DNA from: a bacterium
GTDB lineage: Bacteria; Bacillota; Bacilli; Lactobacillales; Streptococcaceae
Assembly: GCA_905221235.1 (NCBI GenBank)
Contig: CAJNCJ010000007.1
Span: 1-64,000 of the forward strand
DNA: 64,000 nt
Direction of reading: 5' to 3'
Shown here: positions 54,683 to 63,832 of the stretch, one piece after another
Layout of the letters: each line of letters begins with the position of its first letter
How positions within the stretch are numbered: position 1 is the stretch's first letter
Notes under the pieces: generated by a model
The model's database searches: none
What the model was told of the DNA's origin: nothing
The model's input: the letters and a program-made list of their open reading frames with translations, nothing else
Made by a program: the position numbers and the translations under genes

Positions 54683-55537
54683 TTACCAAACTGGTTGATC
54701 CAAACCGTCTGATGTTTCTTCGATAACTTTTTTCACGTCATCTGTGTGGTAAGCTGCGATCACTTTCTTGATAGCATCAGCTTTTGGTGATGTTTCCCAA
54801 TCTTTTTTCGCAACGATGATGTTGTACCATTGTTTTGAATTTTCATCAGCTTGTTCTTTGAAAAGTGCTTTCTTGTAGTCCAATTTTGCTTCTGTAACGA
54901 AGGTATTGTTTACAACGGCAGCGTCAACTGATGACAATGAACGAGCTGTTTGGCTAGCGTCCAATTCAGTGATTTTCAAGTTCTTTGGATTTTCTTTGAT
55001 GTTAGCAACTGTTGCAAGAGCAGTTCCTGAAACATCCAATTTAATCAAGCCAGCTGATTGAAGCAAGTAAAGCGCACGGCTTTCGTTTGTAGCATCGTTC
55101 GGTACAGCGATTTCTCCGTTTGCTGGGATGTCTTCTACTTTAGTGTACTTGTTGTCACTTCCATTCAAACCTGAGTAAAGGCGAATTGGAGAGATGTAAG
55201 TATCTGCAATCGCTACAAGGTCTTTTCCGTTTTCTTTGTTCCAGTTGTTCAAGAAGTTGTAGTGTTGGAAAGCGTTCAAGTCTACTTCGCCATCAGCAGT
55301 TGCCTTGTTTGGTTGTGAGTAGTCTGTGAACTCTGTAAATTCCAAGGTGATACCGTCTTTTTTAACCAATTCTTGGATTTTGTCCCAACGTTTTTCTTCA
55401 GAACCGCTACGGTTAACAGTTGCGATTTTGATAGTTGTTGCATTGTCTGCTTTCTTTTCTGAGTTTCCGCAAGCTGCAAGAGCTAAACCTGCGACTGTAG
55501 CAAGGACTGCTACACCAAGCCATTTTTTAATTTTCAT
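54683..55537 (-). CDS. metQ: methionine-binding lipoprotein MetQ
   Basis: This 284-aa NlpA-family lipoprotein has the signal peptide MKIKKWLGVAVLATVAGLAL and lipobox LALAAC. The binding fold includes DGEVDLNAFQHYNFLNNWNK and ANGEIAVPNDATNESRALYL, typical of MetQ. It leads the metQ-M20-metN-metI operon, with a MET-box upstream. Confidence 0.94.
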   Translation of the reverse strand: MKIKKWLGVAVLATVAGLALAACGNSEKKADNATTIKIATVNRSGSEEKRWDKIQELVKKDGITLEFTEFTDYSQPNKATADGEVDLNAFQHYNFLNNWNKENGKDLVAIADTYISPIRLYSGLNGSDNKYTKVEDIPANGEIAVPNDATNESRALYLLQSAGLIKLDVSGTALATVANIKENPKNLKITELDASQTARSLSSVDAAVVNNTFVTEAKLDYKKALFKEQADENSKQWYNIIVAKKDWETSPKADAIKKVIAAYHTDDVKKVIEETSDGLDQPVW

Positions 55538-55576
55538 GATTCTTTCTCCTTAAAAATAATACCGTACTAGTATCTC

Positions 55577-55602
55577 ACAATTTGTTTGATTTCACAAATT
55601 GT
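55577..55602. promoter_or_regulatory. palindrome in the metQ leader
   Basis: ACAATTTGT and ACAAATTGT form a perfect 9-bp inverted repeat separated by 8 nt, between the MET-box and metQ. It may be an operator or an RNA hairpin; no regulator can be named. Confidence 0.45.
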
Positions 55603-55619
55603 TATTAGATAGCCAGATA

Positions 55620-55636
55620 TATAGTTTAAAACTATA
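55620..55636. promoter_or_regulatory. MET-box, probable MtaR/MetR binding site
   Basis: TATAGTTTAAAACTATA is a palindrome matching the streptococcal MET-box pattern TATAGTTTnAAACTATA. In streptococci this site is bound by the LysR-type methionine regulator MtaR upstream of methionine uptake genes, consistent with the metQ operon here. Confidence 0.8.
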
Positions 55637-55651
55637 TCCCTAAAAACTGAG

Positions 55652-55680
55652 AAATCATCCACCTTATGCAGAATGGATGA
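55652..55680 (-). terminator. terminator after the amino-acid binding protein gene
   Basis: On the minus strand TCATCCA pairs with TGGATGA and is followed by TTTCTCAGTTTTT. It lies ten nt after the stop of the gene. Confidence 0.65.
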
Positions 55681-55690
55681 CTTCAAGAAA

Positions 55691-56554
<864 letters not shown>

Positions 56555-56624
56555 TTAACAGAAAAAGTCCATTTGCGCCATTATATGATATCTATCTCTG
56601 TGATAGGTTTTCTTTATGGCTGAT

Positions 56625-56948
56625 TTAAAAGACCAAACGCAAGACTGCAATCAATACCACCCCAAAGAGAACTGTTCCGACTAGATTGCGGTAACGAAAG
56701 GCCACCCAAGCTGTTGGAAAAACTGCTAAGAAGTCCAGCCATTTAATTTGAGGAAGACTACCAACCTTGCCTGTCACTACGCTTGAAAGAATCAAGGCAA
56801 AGATAATAGAAACGGGCAAGAATTTCAAAAAACGCTCAACGATAGCAGGCAAGCCCTTATACTTGACCAAGATGAAGGGAATCATACGGGGAATCCACGT
56901 CACCAAGCCAGAGAAAATAACTGCTAATAAAAGATACTTACTGACCAT
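56625..56948 (-). CDS. azlD: branched-chain amino acid exporter subunit AzlD
   Basis: This 107-aa AzlD-family protein has three or four membrane helices (LLLAVIFSGLVTWIPRMIPF, then LPVSIIFALILSSVV). It forms the small subunit of AzlCD/BrnFE-type exporters of branched-chain amino acids. Its start overlaps the azlC stop by 11 bp. Confidence 0.9.
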   Translation of the reverse strand: MVSKYLLLAVIFSGLVTWIPRMIPFILVKYKGLPAIVERFLKFLPVSIIFALILSSVVTGKVGSLPQIKWLDFLAVFPTAWVAFRYRNLVGTVLFGVVLIAVLRLVF

Positions 56949-57633
56949 CTAAAACCACCCCCATGCTACAACCAAGTAGCGTCGCAAACAGAACAGCTAG
57001 CGACTGAGACACCACTGTCAAGAGTAAAAAGAAGGACACCGCAACAACCGCTAGGATAATAAGCAAATTGCGGACAGGAATTCGTCTTTGCATAATCTGG
57101 AATTGTGAAGCAAAAATTCCGATGAACATCCCAACAAGGGCAAAGTCTAAACCAAAGATTTCTGGATTTGGCAGCAGGCCACCCAGAGCCGTTCCAACCA
57201 CTGTTCCCACAAACCAAGCCACATAGCTGTTGAGATTGTTTCCGTGCATCCACATAGGATTGACCTTGTCTGTATGGGCCAATTCGCCCATCAAAACGCC
57301 ATAGGTCTCATCTGTCAAGAGACTAGACATACCAATATTTTGCCAGAGACTGGTATGACGGAAATAGGTTGACGCATGTAAGCTCAGCAAAAAGAGACGC
57401 AAATTGATCAGAAAAACCGTCATGGCAATAGCTGCCACAGGCGCTTGAACCGCAATCAATGCCAGCATAGCAAACTGGGCGCTCCCAGCATAAACAAAGA
57501 GGCTCATCAAGCCCATCTCCACAGGTGTCACATAAGGCGCACCAATAATTCCACAGGCCAGTCCAATACTGATATAACCAAGGGCCGTTGGCATGGCTGC
57601 CTGCGCCCCCTCCCAAAATCCTTTTTCTTTCAT
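56938..57633 (-). CDS. azlC: branched-chain amino acid exporter subunit AzlC
   Basis: This 231-aa AzlC-family permease has about seven helices, with the family pattern TALGYISIGLACGIIGAPYV near the start and YAGSAQFAMLALI. The ATG giving MKEKGFWEG is preferred because GAGGAG lies 4 nt upstream; four codons earlier is possible. It is coupled to azlD. Confidence 0.9.
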   Translation of the reverse strand: MKEKGFWEGAQAAMPTALGYISIGLACGIIGAPYVTPVEMGLMSLFVYAGSAQFAMLALIAVQAPVAAIAMTVFLINLRLFLLSLHASTYFRHTSLWQNIGMSSLLTDETYGVLMGELAHTDKVNPMWMHGNNLNSYVAWFVGTVVGTALGGLLPNPEIFGLDFALVGMFIGIFASQFQIMQRRIPVRNLLIILAVVAVSFFLLLTVVSQSLAVLFATLLGCSMGVVLDGQ

Positions 57634-58014
57634 ATTTCTCCTCATATTGTCTTAATAAATGGGCTGAAAAGGCTCCAGCCATAGCATGGACTATTATAAC
57701 ACATTCAAGAAAGAGAAAAAAGTCTGTTGATTTTGACCATCATAAAAAGACTGGCAATTCAGTCTCAAACACATATTATATAAATTCTCCGCTAAACACT
57801 TTCACGGATATTCAGGAGCATGAAAAAGGCGACTAGAAGAAATAGCAATAAAACAAAGCTAGTAGCAATAGTTACTAAAACTAAGATCATTTTTATGAAA
57901 AGGATACCTAAAAATGCGATTACAAACAAATATAAGAGTATTCAGCAAGGAAATAAACTAGATGGGTAGAATACCTAGGAACACTCTTCCTAAAATATTA
58001 CTAAGCAAATGAAA
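57634..58014. other. intergenic region between azlC and the vp1 operon
   Basis: Only a weak candidate gene is seen: a minus-strand 32-codon hydrophobic frame at 57792-57890 (MILVLVTIATSFVLLLFLL at its start) without a clear ribosome-binding site. It could be a remnant of a small membrane peptide downstream of the vp1 operon. No strong hairpin was found. Confidence 0.4.
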
Positions 58015-58680
58015 TTACAGCAACGGTAAAATTTGACCAATACCATTGTAGACTATATGCAGTCCAATAGGCCAATAAATTGACTTTGTCATTCTAAATA
58101 AGACTGCAAATATAAGACCTCCACCCATATAGAAGACAAAGTCTGTCAAGACCCAACCATGACTACTAATGTGCAAGATTCCAAATAATATAGCTGATCC
58201 GAGTACATCCAGTCCCCATTTCTTCCCTTTTTCCAGAGCAGTCATCACTAATCCACGATAAATCATGTCTTCAAAAATGGGACCTGCAATCACAGGATAA
58301 AAAAAATACATCAAAAATGCCGTAGCTCCTGTAAAAGTAGGAGCAGCATGCTGATAAGAAATTTCATTTCGAGTAGGTGGGAAAAGAAAAAAGGTGACGA
58401 AATTCCAAACAACAAAAGTAAGCAGAGCTAGGAAGGAATAGAAAAGATAGGATCTTTTAAACTTTCTACTCTTGATTTTCTGCCATTTTCCTGACTTAAC
58501 CATAGCAAAAAAAGCAATAAAAACGACAAGAAAATGCAACATCATATCCGACAGATAATAGCCAAAGTCAGATAGACCAGTAACAAGATCGCTATGTAAA
58601 AGCAAACGAATGAAGAACTGGTCAGCAATGATAAGCATAGCAACTACAATAAAATAGTATTTAGAAATTATCTTTCTCAT
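58015..58680 (-). CDS. CPBP (Abi/CAAX-like) intramembrane metalloprotease, second copy
   Basis: This 221-aa protein has about six membrane helices and the CPBP motifs: FEDMIYRGLVMTAL (a variant of EExxxR with ED), HISSHGW and HIVYNGIG. Such proteins are linked to bacteriocin maturation or self-immunity in lactic bacteria. It follows its paralogue by 11 nt and belongs to the vp1 operon. The Glu-to-Asp change in the first motif may affect activity. Confidence 0.87.
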   Translation of the reverse strand: MRKIISKYYFIVVAMLIIADQFFIRLLLHSDLVTGLSDFGYYLSDMMLHFLVVFIAFFAMVKSGKWQKIKSRKFKRSYLFYSFLALLTFVVWNFVTFFLFPPTRNEISYQHAAPTFTGATAFLMYFFYPVIAGPIFEDMIYRGLVMTALEKGKKWGLDVLGSAILFGILHISSHGWVLTDFVFYMGGGLIFAVLFRMTKSIYWPIGLHIVYNGIGQILPLL

Positions 58681-58691
58681 ATTTCATCTTT

Positions 58692-59366
58692 CTAATATCC
58701 AAACACCAATAAGCTCACAATAATTAAAAAGGTATTCCACAAGATGTGAAGTGCCATTGACCAATAAATTGAACGTGTATAACGAAAGAGAATACAGAGT
58801 AGCAGACCTGCTCCTGCATAAACGATGAAGTCTGTTAACACCCATCCATATTGTAAAACATGGATGAGACTAAAGAGTGCGGAAGAAATAATGGCATCAA
58901 TATAGTATTTTTTAAATTTAGATAGGGCTGTCATCAGAAGGCCACGGAAAACTAACTCCTCAACTATCGGAGCAATAAGACTGCCATAGAGAATACGTGT
59001 CACAAAATAACTAATTCCCGTCAAATTGGCTACGACTTCTTTTATAGCACTACTATTTTGTGTGCTGGGAAAGATCCTAGTCGTTATATTTACCCACAAA
59101 AACATCAATATAAAGGAAAGAAAGAAGATACCCAGATAGGACCAACGAAACTGAAATCGACCGTAATCTTTCCAACGTTGACTCTTAACAAGAAGCACAG
59201 TACTAGCAATTCCTTCAATTACTATCAATAAAATTTGAATCCCATAAAATCCAAAATCTGATAATTGATCCATAAACTCTAATCTCACTACTAAACTAAA
59301 AATCAAGTAATAAGACATAAGTACCAAAATGGTTCCTAGGTAAAATTTCGTTTCTCCCCTTTTCAT
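58692..59366 (-). CDS. CPBP (Abi/CAAX-like) intramembrane metalloprotease, first copy
   Basis: This 224-aa protein has about six membrane helices and a canonical motif VEELVFRGLLMTALSKF, with HVLQYGWVLTDFIVY and HILWNTF supplying His ligands. It begins 18 nt after the VP1-type peptide gene. Role as processing protease or immunity protein for that peptide is inferred from the operon. Confidence 0.9.
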   Translation of the reverse strand: MKRGETKFYLGTILVLMSYYLIFSLVVRLEFMDQLSDFGFYGIQILLIVIEGIASTVLLVKSQRWKDYGRFQFRWSYLGIFFLSFILMFLWVNITTRIFPSTQNSSAIKEVVANLTGISYFVTRILYGSLIAPIVEELVFRGLLMTALSKFKKYYIDAIISSALFSLIHVLQYGWVLTDFIVYAGAGLLLCILFRYTRSIYWSMALHILWNTFLIIVSLLVFGY

Positions 59367-59384
59367 AGTTTCTTCTCCTAAATA

Positions 59385-59606
59385 TTAGTTACGGCGTTTT
59401 CCAAACAGTCCTTCAATCAGCCCATTAGTCCAATCAAATGCCCCATAAGGTCTGGGACTAATACCTCTACCTCCCCAAGCAGGCAAAGCACTACCACCAC
59501 AACCAATATTTTCACCCACGCAAACCGAAGTGATATTTCCTCCTCTAACATCTTGCAACTCAGCTTCTGTCAATTCCATCGTTTCTGCAAATTGTAAATT
59601 TAACAT
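59385..59606 (-). CDS. vp1: VP1-type double-glycine secreted peptide
   Basis: This 73-aa peptide has a double-glycine leader (MLNLQFAETMELTEAELQDV, then RGG) and a mature part of about 50 residues starting NITSVCVGENIGCGGSALP, with two Cys and many Gly. Export would use a C39-peptidase ABC transporter encoded elsewhere. In pneumococcus the Rgg144/SHP144 system activates a GG-peptide operon called vp1 at this place. GGAGTG lies 8 nt before the ATG. The C-terminal half is strongly basic (FGKRRN). Confidence 0.82.
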   Translation of the reverse strand: MLNLQFAETMELTEAELQDVRGGNITSVCVGENIGCGGSALPAWGGRGISPRPYGAFDWTNGLIEGLFGKRRN

Positions 59607-59684
59607 CTTTTACACTCCTTCAATTATCTTCATTTGTAAACCACTTCTGCGACCTAGGATTAGCTTCAAGTGCTTTACAAGGAC

Positions 59685-59794
59685 AGTATAACACAGAAAT
59701 TGGCTTATTTTAGAAAATCGCATATTTGATATTTTTTCTTATAGAAATTTCAGATTTGCGATTTTAGTAGATTTGATTATTTCACTGGTATAAT
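59685..59794. promoter_or_regulatory. divergent vp1/shp promoter region with a large inverted operator
   Basis: A 20-nt arm (59714-59733, AAAATCGCATATTTGATATT) has an inverted counterpart at 59746-59765 matching at 17 of 20 positions. Each arm ends exactly where a poor -35 would start: TATACT for vp1 lies at 59685-59690 (minus) and TATAAT for shp at 59789-59794 (plus), both with 17-nt spacers. This symmetry suggests one regulator, presumably Rgg144, activates both promoters. Confidence 0.7.
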
Positions 59795-59825
59795 AAAGTT
59801 ATTACTAATGAGGAGTGGAGAAACT

Positions 59826-59903
59826 ATGAAAAAACAAATTTTAACATTATTGACAATCGTTGCTGAGATTATTATCATTTTCCCGTTTCTAACTAATCGA
59901 TAA
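59826..59903 (+). CDS. shp144: SHP144-type short hydrophobic pheromone precursor (25 aa)
   Basis: The 25-aa peptide starts MKKQILTLLTIVAE and ends IIIIFPFLTNR. SHP pheromones are cut before an acidic residue; here Glu14 gives EIIIIFPFLTNR. The PFLTN end matches the SHP144 signal I remember from D39, with differences elsewhere. GGAGTGGAG precedes the ATG. Its last 11 bp overlap, tail to tail, the 3' end of the rgg gene, the usual order for one SHP group. Export (PptAB) and Eep cleavage are inferred from other strains. Confidence 0.85.
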   Translation: MKKQILTLLTIVAEIIIIFPFLTNR

Positions 59904-60756
59904 GTTCTTTGTATTGCTGAAAACGCAAGTCGAAGAGGGCTATCAATTGTGGATTTTCTAATACTTGCAGAGATTGGATAAAGTGTTCAATCTCTTTTTG
60001 ATTGTTTCCTTTGGTTTGAAGGAAAATACTCATTTTCTTTAAAAATTGCCACAACACTTTTTCAAAAACATCATACGGACGGAGCATACTCTCCAACTCG
60101 GCTTCAAAGATTGGGATGTAAGAGAAAAGTTTGCGCTCCATGAGCTCTGATATAATATTCAGAAAGCCACTTTTCATATACAGTCTATTATGTACCAACT
60201 CTTTAAATTCCTTGGATTTTTCAAGTAAAGAGGTTGATAAAAATATCAAATCTTGATTACTCAAGAAAGGCATGGTATTACAGAATATATAGAGTTCAAA
60301 CCAGGTCCAAGACTCGATAGCATAGAGATAGGTGGTTAAAAACTCGCTATCCTCCTCTGCTAGCGGATAGCTTTTATCTAAGGAATGGATAGCATCTTTG
60401 ATTACAATAGCATTCAAACGACGATAGGTCTCTGCCATCTGTTCTTGCTCGACTTCCTCCAACAGTTGCTCTAAGCCAGCAATATCTTGATGGGCAAAGC
60501 GATCCACAACCTTTCTACCAATCTGCATATGTGGAGATTCTTGATAGTTGTTGAGCTTGTGCCCAAACTCATCGAAGGTCACATTGATTCCTTGGATGGC
60601 TAAGATCAGCTTATCCGCAGACAGCATAGACTGCCCTAGTTCAAACTTGGACAACTGAGAGGCTGTTAGACCAGCACAAGCCACATCTGACTGCTTGAGC
60701 TTTCTCGCCAAGCGCAATTCCTTGTAAAATTCTCCCAATTCCATTCTCTCAATCAT
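59893..60756 (-). CDS. rgg144: Rgg144-type quorum-sensing regulator
   Basis: This 287-aa Rgg protein has an N-terminal helix-turn-helix (FYKELRLARKLKQSDVACAG, LTASQLSKFELGQSMLSADK) and a helical peptide-binding domain. AGGAGG lies 7 nt before the ATG. It converges on the shp gene with an 11-bp overlap. In pneumococcus this regulator senses imported SHP144 through AmiACDEF and activates shp and vp1. Confidence 0.88.
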   Translation of the reverse strand: MIERMELGEFYKELRLARKLKQSDVACAGLTASQLSKFELGQSMLSADKLILAIQGINVTFDEFGHKLNNYQESPHMQIGRKVVDRFAHQDIAGLEQLLEEVEQEQMAETYRRLNAIVIKDAIHSLDKSYPLAEEDSEFLTTYLYAIESWTWFELYIFCNTMPFLSNQDLIFLSTSLLEKSKEFKELVHNRLYMKSGFLNIISELMERKLFSYIPIFEAELESMLRPYDVFEKVLWQFLKKMSIFLQTKGNNQKEIEHFIQSLQVLENPQLIALFDLRFQQYKELID

Positions 60757-60833
60757 CTCACCACCTCCTAATTTTTATGTATTATATCATTATTTACACT
60801 AATTTGTCAAAATATTCTGACATCTAAGAGAGC

Positions 60834-60857
60834 AAAAAAGCCAGCCTCAAGCTGACT
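60834..60857 (-). terminator. terminator after tsaD
   Basis: On the minus strand AGTCAGC pairs with GCTGGCT and is followed by TTTTTTG, directly after the tsaD stop. Confidence 0.85.
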
Positions 60858-60859
60858 CC

Positions 60860-61870
60860 TTATTCTATGGTATCAAAAGCGAGGCTTGGTTTGGCATTGA
60901 GGTCCAAACCTGCAAAGTTTTCTTTGTTCCACTCGCTAACGCTGGCATAGGCAATCATACCTGCATTGTCTCCGCAGAGGCGTAGGGGTGGGATGATGAC
61001 CTTAACATCTGTGATTTCGGCTGCTAGGCGTTCTCTAAGTCCTTTATTAGCTGCCACGCCACCTGCCACGACCAGAGTTTTTACAGGATATTTCTTCAAG
61101 GCTTTCTTAGTTTTTGCCATGAGAATATCCAGTACAGCTGCTTGGAAGGAAGCACACAAGTCCTCTGTTGACAAGCTCTCTCCCTTTTGCTCGGCATTGT
61201 GGTGAAGATTAATAAAGGCAGATTTCAAACCTGAGAATGAAAACTCCAGATTATCTTCCTTAATCATGGCACGGGGGAAATCATAAATATCCTGTCCCTG
61301 ATGAGCTAGCTCGTCAATCTCACGACCGGCAGGATAGGTCAAGCCCATGACACGGCCAACCTTATCATAAGCCTCACCAACCGCGTCATCTCGCGTTTCC
61401 CCAACAATCTTGTGGTCACCAGCCTCCGAAACATAAACCAACTCTGTGTGTCCACCACTGACTAAAAGGGCTAGCAAGGGAAACTCCAAAGGCTCCACAC
61501 TCTGAGCGGCCATGAGGTGGCCAGCCATGTGGTTAACGGGAATCAGTGGAAGTCTATGTGCCCAAGCAAAGGCCTTAGCAGCTGATAAACCAACTAGTAA
61601 AGCTCCAACCAAGCCCGGTCCATAGGTAACCGCAACAGCTGTCACATCATCTTCGGTAATCCCTGCTTCTGCCAGAGCCTCCTCAATACAGGCTGTAATG
61701 ACCTCAACATGGTGACGACTGGCTACTTCGGGCACTACGCCCCCAAAACGTTTGTGACTCTCAATTTGACTAGCAATGACATTGGACAAGAGCTCATCGT
61801 CGTTTTTCAAGACGGCGACACTGGTCTCGTCACAGGATGTCTCAAATGCTAAAATATATCTATCCTTCAT
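60860..61870 (-). CDS. tsaD: tRNA N6-threonylcarbamoyladenosine synthase subunit TsaD
   Basis: TsaD transfers the threonylcarbamoyl group to A37 of ANN-decoding tRNAs together with TsaB. The 336-aa protein has the ASKHA fold with the metal motif HHVEVITA and [10 protein letters not shown] (two His), [11 protein letters not shown], and the late [12 protein letters not shown] and [11 protein letters not shown]. Its start overlaps rimI by 11 bp; tsaB-rimI-tsaD form one operon. Confidence 0.96.
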   Translation of the reverse strand: MKDRYILAFETSCDETSVAVLKNDDELLSNVIASQIESHKRFGGVVPEVASRHHVEVITACIEEALAEAGITEDDVTAVAVTYGPGLVGALLVGLSAAKAFAWAHRLPLIPVNHMAGHLMAAQSVEPLEFPLLALLVSGGHTELVYVSEAGDHKIVGETRDDAVGEAYDKVGRVMGLTYPAGREIDELAHQGQDIYDFPRAMIKEDNLEFSFSGLKSAFINLHHNAEQKGESLSTEDLCASFQAAVLDILMAKTKKALKKYPVKTLVVAGGVAANKGLRERLAAEITDVKVIIPPLRLCGDNAGMIAYASVSEWNKENFAGLDLNAKPSLAFDTIE

Positions 61871-62297
61871 CTATTTCTCTCTTCATGATAATGGCGTCCT
61901 CGACTGGATCATGGTAGTAGGCCTTTCGCTCAGCGATGACTGCCATCTTTTCTTTCTTGTAAAATGCTTGCGCTCGTTGATTTGACTTTCTGACTTCTAG
62001 GAAAATCTCCTTGTCTGTCGGCAGTGTCGCAAACAAGGCAGAGGCTAGCCCCTGACCTTGATAGGCTTTTTTGACAGCGATTTGCAGGACTTCTGCTTCA
62101 AAAAGATTCTCCTGCACAGCTAGAAAGCCAATCACTTCTTCCCCATCATAAGCCAGAGCATACCAAGTCTGGTCTTGGGACAGGTCTGCTTGGATTTGTT
62201 CCAGCGTCCAAGGGCTAACCGAGTAAACAGCTGCCATGACAGCGTAGATGGCTTGAGCCAAGTCAGGCTGTCCTTGGATTCGTTTGATTTCTATCAT
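61860..62297 (-). CDS. rimI: ribosomal protein S18-alanine N-acetyltransferase-like protein RimI
   Basis: This 145-aa GNAT protein has the acetyl-CoA loop [16 protein letters not shown] (about 72-87) and [17 protein letters not shown], typical of RimI. It overlaps tsaB by 4 bp (ATGA) and tsaD by 11 bp. In Firmicutes RimI-like genes are commonly embedded in the tsaBD operon. Confidence 0.92.
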   Translation of the reverse strand: MIEIKRIQGQPDLAQAIYAVMAAVYSVSPWTLEQIQADLSQDQTWYALAYDGEEVIGFLAVQENLFEAEVLQIAVKKAYQGQGLASALFATLPTDKEIFLEVRKSNQRAQAFYKKEKMAVIAERKAYYHDPVEDAIIMKREIDEG

Positions 62298-62977
62298 AGG
62301 CGTTTGATGTAAGATGCGCCAGACTCGGTATGGTTCTTGAGCCAGTTTTCCTCAGCCTCGACACGCTTGAGGTAGTTAGGCACAAAATCATGCAAGGAGT
62401 CTGCTTCCTTGTCCCAGACCAAAAGAGCTAGATTGGCTGCATTAGGCAAGGTTTCTTTGAAATTAGTCCTTGGCAAGTGTTCTTGAATCTGCTCAACAAA
62501 GGGGCCAACTTCTCCGACAAAGGTTACCTGACTAGCACCCTTGATTAGCTCGATGACTCGCTCAAAGGGCAGGTGTGCTTCTGGCATGACAGGTTTGGCA
62601 TTTTCATAAAATCCTGCATAAACATTGTTACGACGCGCATCCATCAAAGGAACGAACAGACCTTCTTGTTGGTATGGCACCAGAGCCAAAAGGCTAGACA
62701 TACCAACCAACTCAATGTTCAGGGTATGAGCCAAGGTCTTGGCAGTTGCCACCGCAATTCGCAAGCCTGTATAGCTACCTGGTCCTGCCGCCACCACGAT
62801 TCGATCCAAATCCTTGGGTGTCCAATCCAAACTTGCCATCAAAAAATCGATGGCAGGCATGAGGGTAATACTGTGATTTTTCTTGATATTAATCGTCGTC
62901 TCGGCAAGAATCTGCTTGTCCTCTAAAATAGCGAGAGAAAGAGCCTTGCTAGACGTATCAAAAGCTAATACTTTCAT
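62294..62977 (-). CDS. tsaB: tRNA threonylcarbamoyladenosine biosynthesis protein TsaB
   Basis: TsaB is the ASKHA-fold partner that activates TsaD. The 227-aa protein shows MKVLAFDTSSKALSLAILED at the start, the VVAAGPGSYTGLRIAVATAK motif (about residues 63-82), and DARRNNVYAGFY. It is the first gene of the operon and is divergent from the cib locus. Confidence 0.95.
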   Translation of the reverse strand: MKVLAFDTSSKALSLAILEDKQILAETTINIKKNHSITLMPAIDFLMASLDWTPKDLDRIVVAAGPGSYTGLRIAVATAKTLAHTLNIELVGMSSLLALVPYQQEGLFVPLMDARRNNVYAGFYENAKPVMPEAHLPFERVIELIKGASQVTFVGEVGPFVEQIQEHLPRTNFKETLPNAANLALLVWDKEADSLHDFVPNYLKRVEAEENWLKNHTESGASYIKRL

Positions 62978-63127
62978 AACACATTCCTATCTTTTTGTCT
63001 GCTTACTATTATACTACAAAAGCTGGCACATGGGAATTTTCTTTATCCCCAAACAAAAAAGCCTATACTTAGCTAAAAAATAATTTGCAAATAAAATTCA
63101 AAAAAATGCTCACTTTTCCTTTTCTTT

Positions 63128-63135
63128 TCCGAATA
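63128..63135 (+). promoter_or_regulatory. ComX-type box of the cib operon
   Basis: TCCGAATA after CTTTTCTTT differs from TACGAATA at one base but keeps the CGAATA core and upstream T tract. It lies 34 nt before the cibA ATG. cib genes are known late competence genes, so the variant box should be functional. Confidence 0.8.
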
Positions 63136-63168
63136 TAAAAGTGAACAAGAAAAAAGGAGGAAAGTTCA

Positions 63169-63354
63169 ATGACAAATTTTGATGTTCTTGACAATCAATT
63201 TTTATCCTTATCTGAAAATGAATTATCAGATATTGATGGCGGTCTCGCTCCCTTGGTTATCTTTGGAGTAGCAGTATCTTGGAAAGCTATTGCAGGTGGA
63301 ACAGCACTTATAGGTTCTGGTTTGGCAGCTGGTTATTTTTTAGGAGGAGATTAA
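63169..63354 (+). CDS. cibA: competence-induced two-peptide bacteriocin subunit CibA
   Basis: This 61-aa peptide has a double-glycine leader (MTNFDVLDNQFLSLSENELS, then DIDGG) and a hydrophobic mature part (LAPLVIFGVAVSWKAIAGGT, GSGLAAGYFLGGD) with GxxxG-type motifs typical of two-peptide bacteriocins. CibAB act in cell-contact fratricide during competence. GGAGG lies about 9 nt upstream; cibB follows 1 nt after the stop. Confidence 0.9.
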   Translation: MTNFDVLDNQFLSLSENELSDIDGGLAPLVIFGVAVSWKAIAGGTALIGSGLAAGYFLGGD

Positions 63355-63355
63355 T

Positions 63356-63508
63356 ATGATGAAAGATTTGAACAACTATTGTGAAATTTCTAATAAGGAA
63401 TTGCAAGAAATAAAGGGTGGCTTTGGTGTAGGTGTTGGTATCGCTTTATTTATGGCAGGTTATACCATTGGAAAAGACCTTCGTAAAAAGTTTGGTAAGT
63501 CATGCTAG
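63356..63508 (+). CDS. cibB: competence-induced two-peptide bacteriocin subunit CibB
   Basis: This 50-aa frame starts MMKDLNNYCEISNKELQEIK with the GG site (KGG) at residues 21-22, followed by FGVGVGIALFMAGYTIGKDL. Two adjacent ATG codons make the start uncertain by one residue. GGAGGAG from the end of cibA serves as its ribosome-binding site. It overlaps cibC by 7 bp. Confidence 0.88.
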   Translation: MMKDLNNYCEISNKELQEIKGGFGVGVGIALFMAGYTIGKDLRKKFGKSC

Positions 63509-63678
63509 ATAAAAAACACATTTTTAAAAGGATAAATTTTATTATCTTTATCTCTTATAGTTTGCTCAGTATTCTCAATGATTTAAACATTACTACTATC
63601 CCTTTACCAATCGATTTATCTGTTTGTATTGTTTTGTTTTTAGTCTTCAACTCTATTTTTGAGCAGAAGAATCATTAA
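63502..63678 (+). CDS. cibC: Cib immunity protein CibC
   Basis: This 58-aa membrane peptide has two hydrophobic segments (INFIIFISYSLLSILND and PIDLSVCIVLFLVFNSIF) and charged ends. Its position after cibAB with a 7-bp overlap and its small size match the immunity protein that protects competent cells. Confidence 0.85.
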   Translation: MLDKKHIFKRINFIIFISYSLLSILNDLNITTIPLPIDLSVCIVLFLVFNSIFEQKNH

Positions 63679-63737
63679 TATAAAACTAATAAGCTCTGAA
63701 AATTCCATTGTCATGTCATTTTAGAAAAATGCAAAGA

Positions 63738-63770
63738 CCACCTCATCTTGATAGATGGGGTGGAATTTTT
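63738..63770 (+). terminator. terminator after cibABC
   Basis: CCACCTCATC pairs with GATGGGGTGG and is followed by AATTTTT. Confidence 0.85.
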
Positions 63771-63808
63771 CGTATCGTAAATCTACTATCTACATATCCC
63801 CAAACAAA

Positions 63809-63832
63809 AATGCCCCAGCATGAGCAGGGCAT
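63809..63832 (-). terminator. terminator after the partial membrane protein gene
   Basis: On the minus strand ATGCCC pairs with GGGCAT around a 10-nt loop with TTTTTG tail, just after the stop codon. Confidence 0.75.

Noticed and set aside
57792-57890. 32-aa hydrophobic peptide gene after the vp1 operon
   Set aside because: Only a weak candidate: no Shine-Dalgarno and no conserved context could be seen, so it is mentioned within the intergenic entry only.
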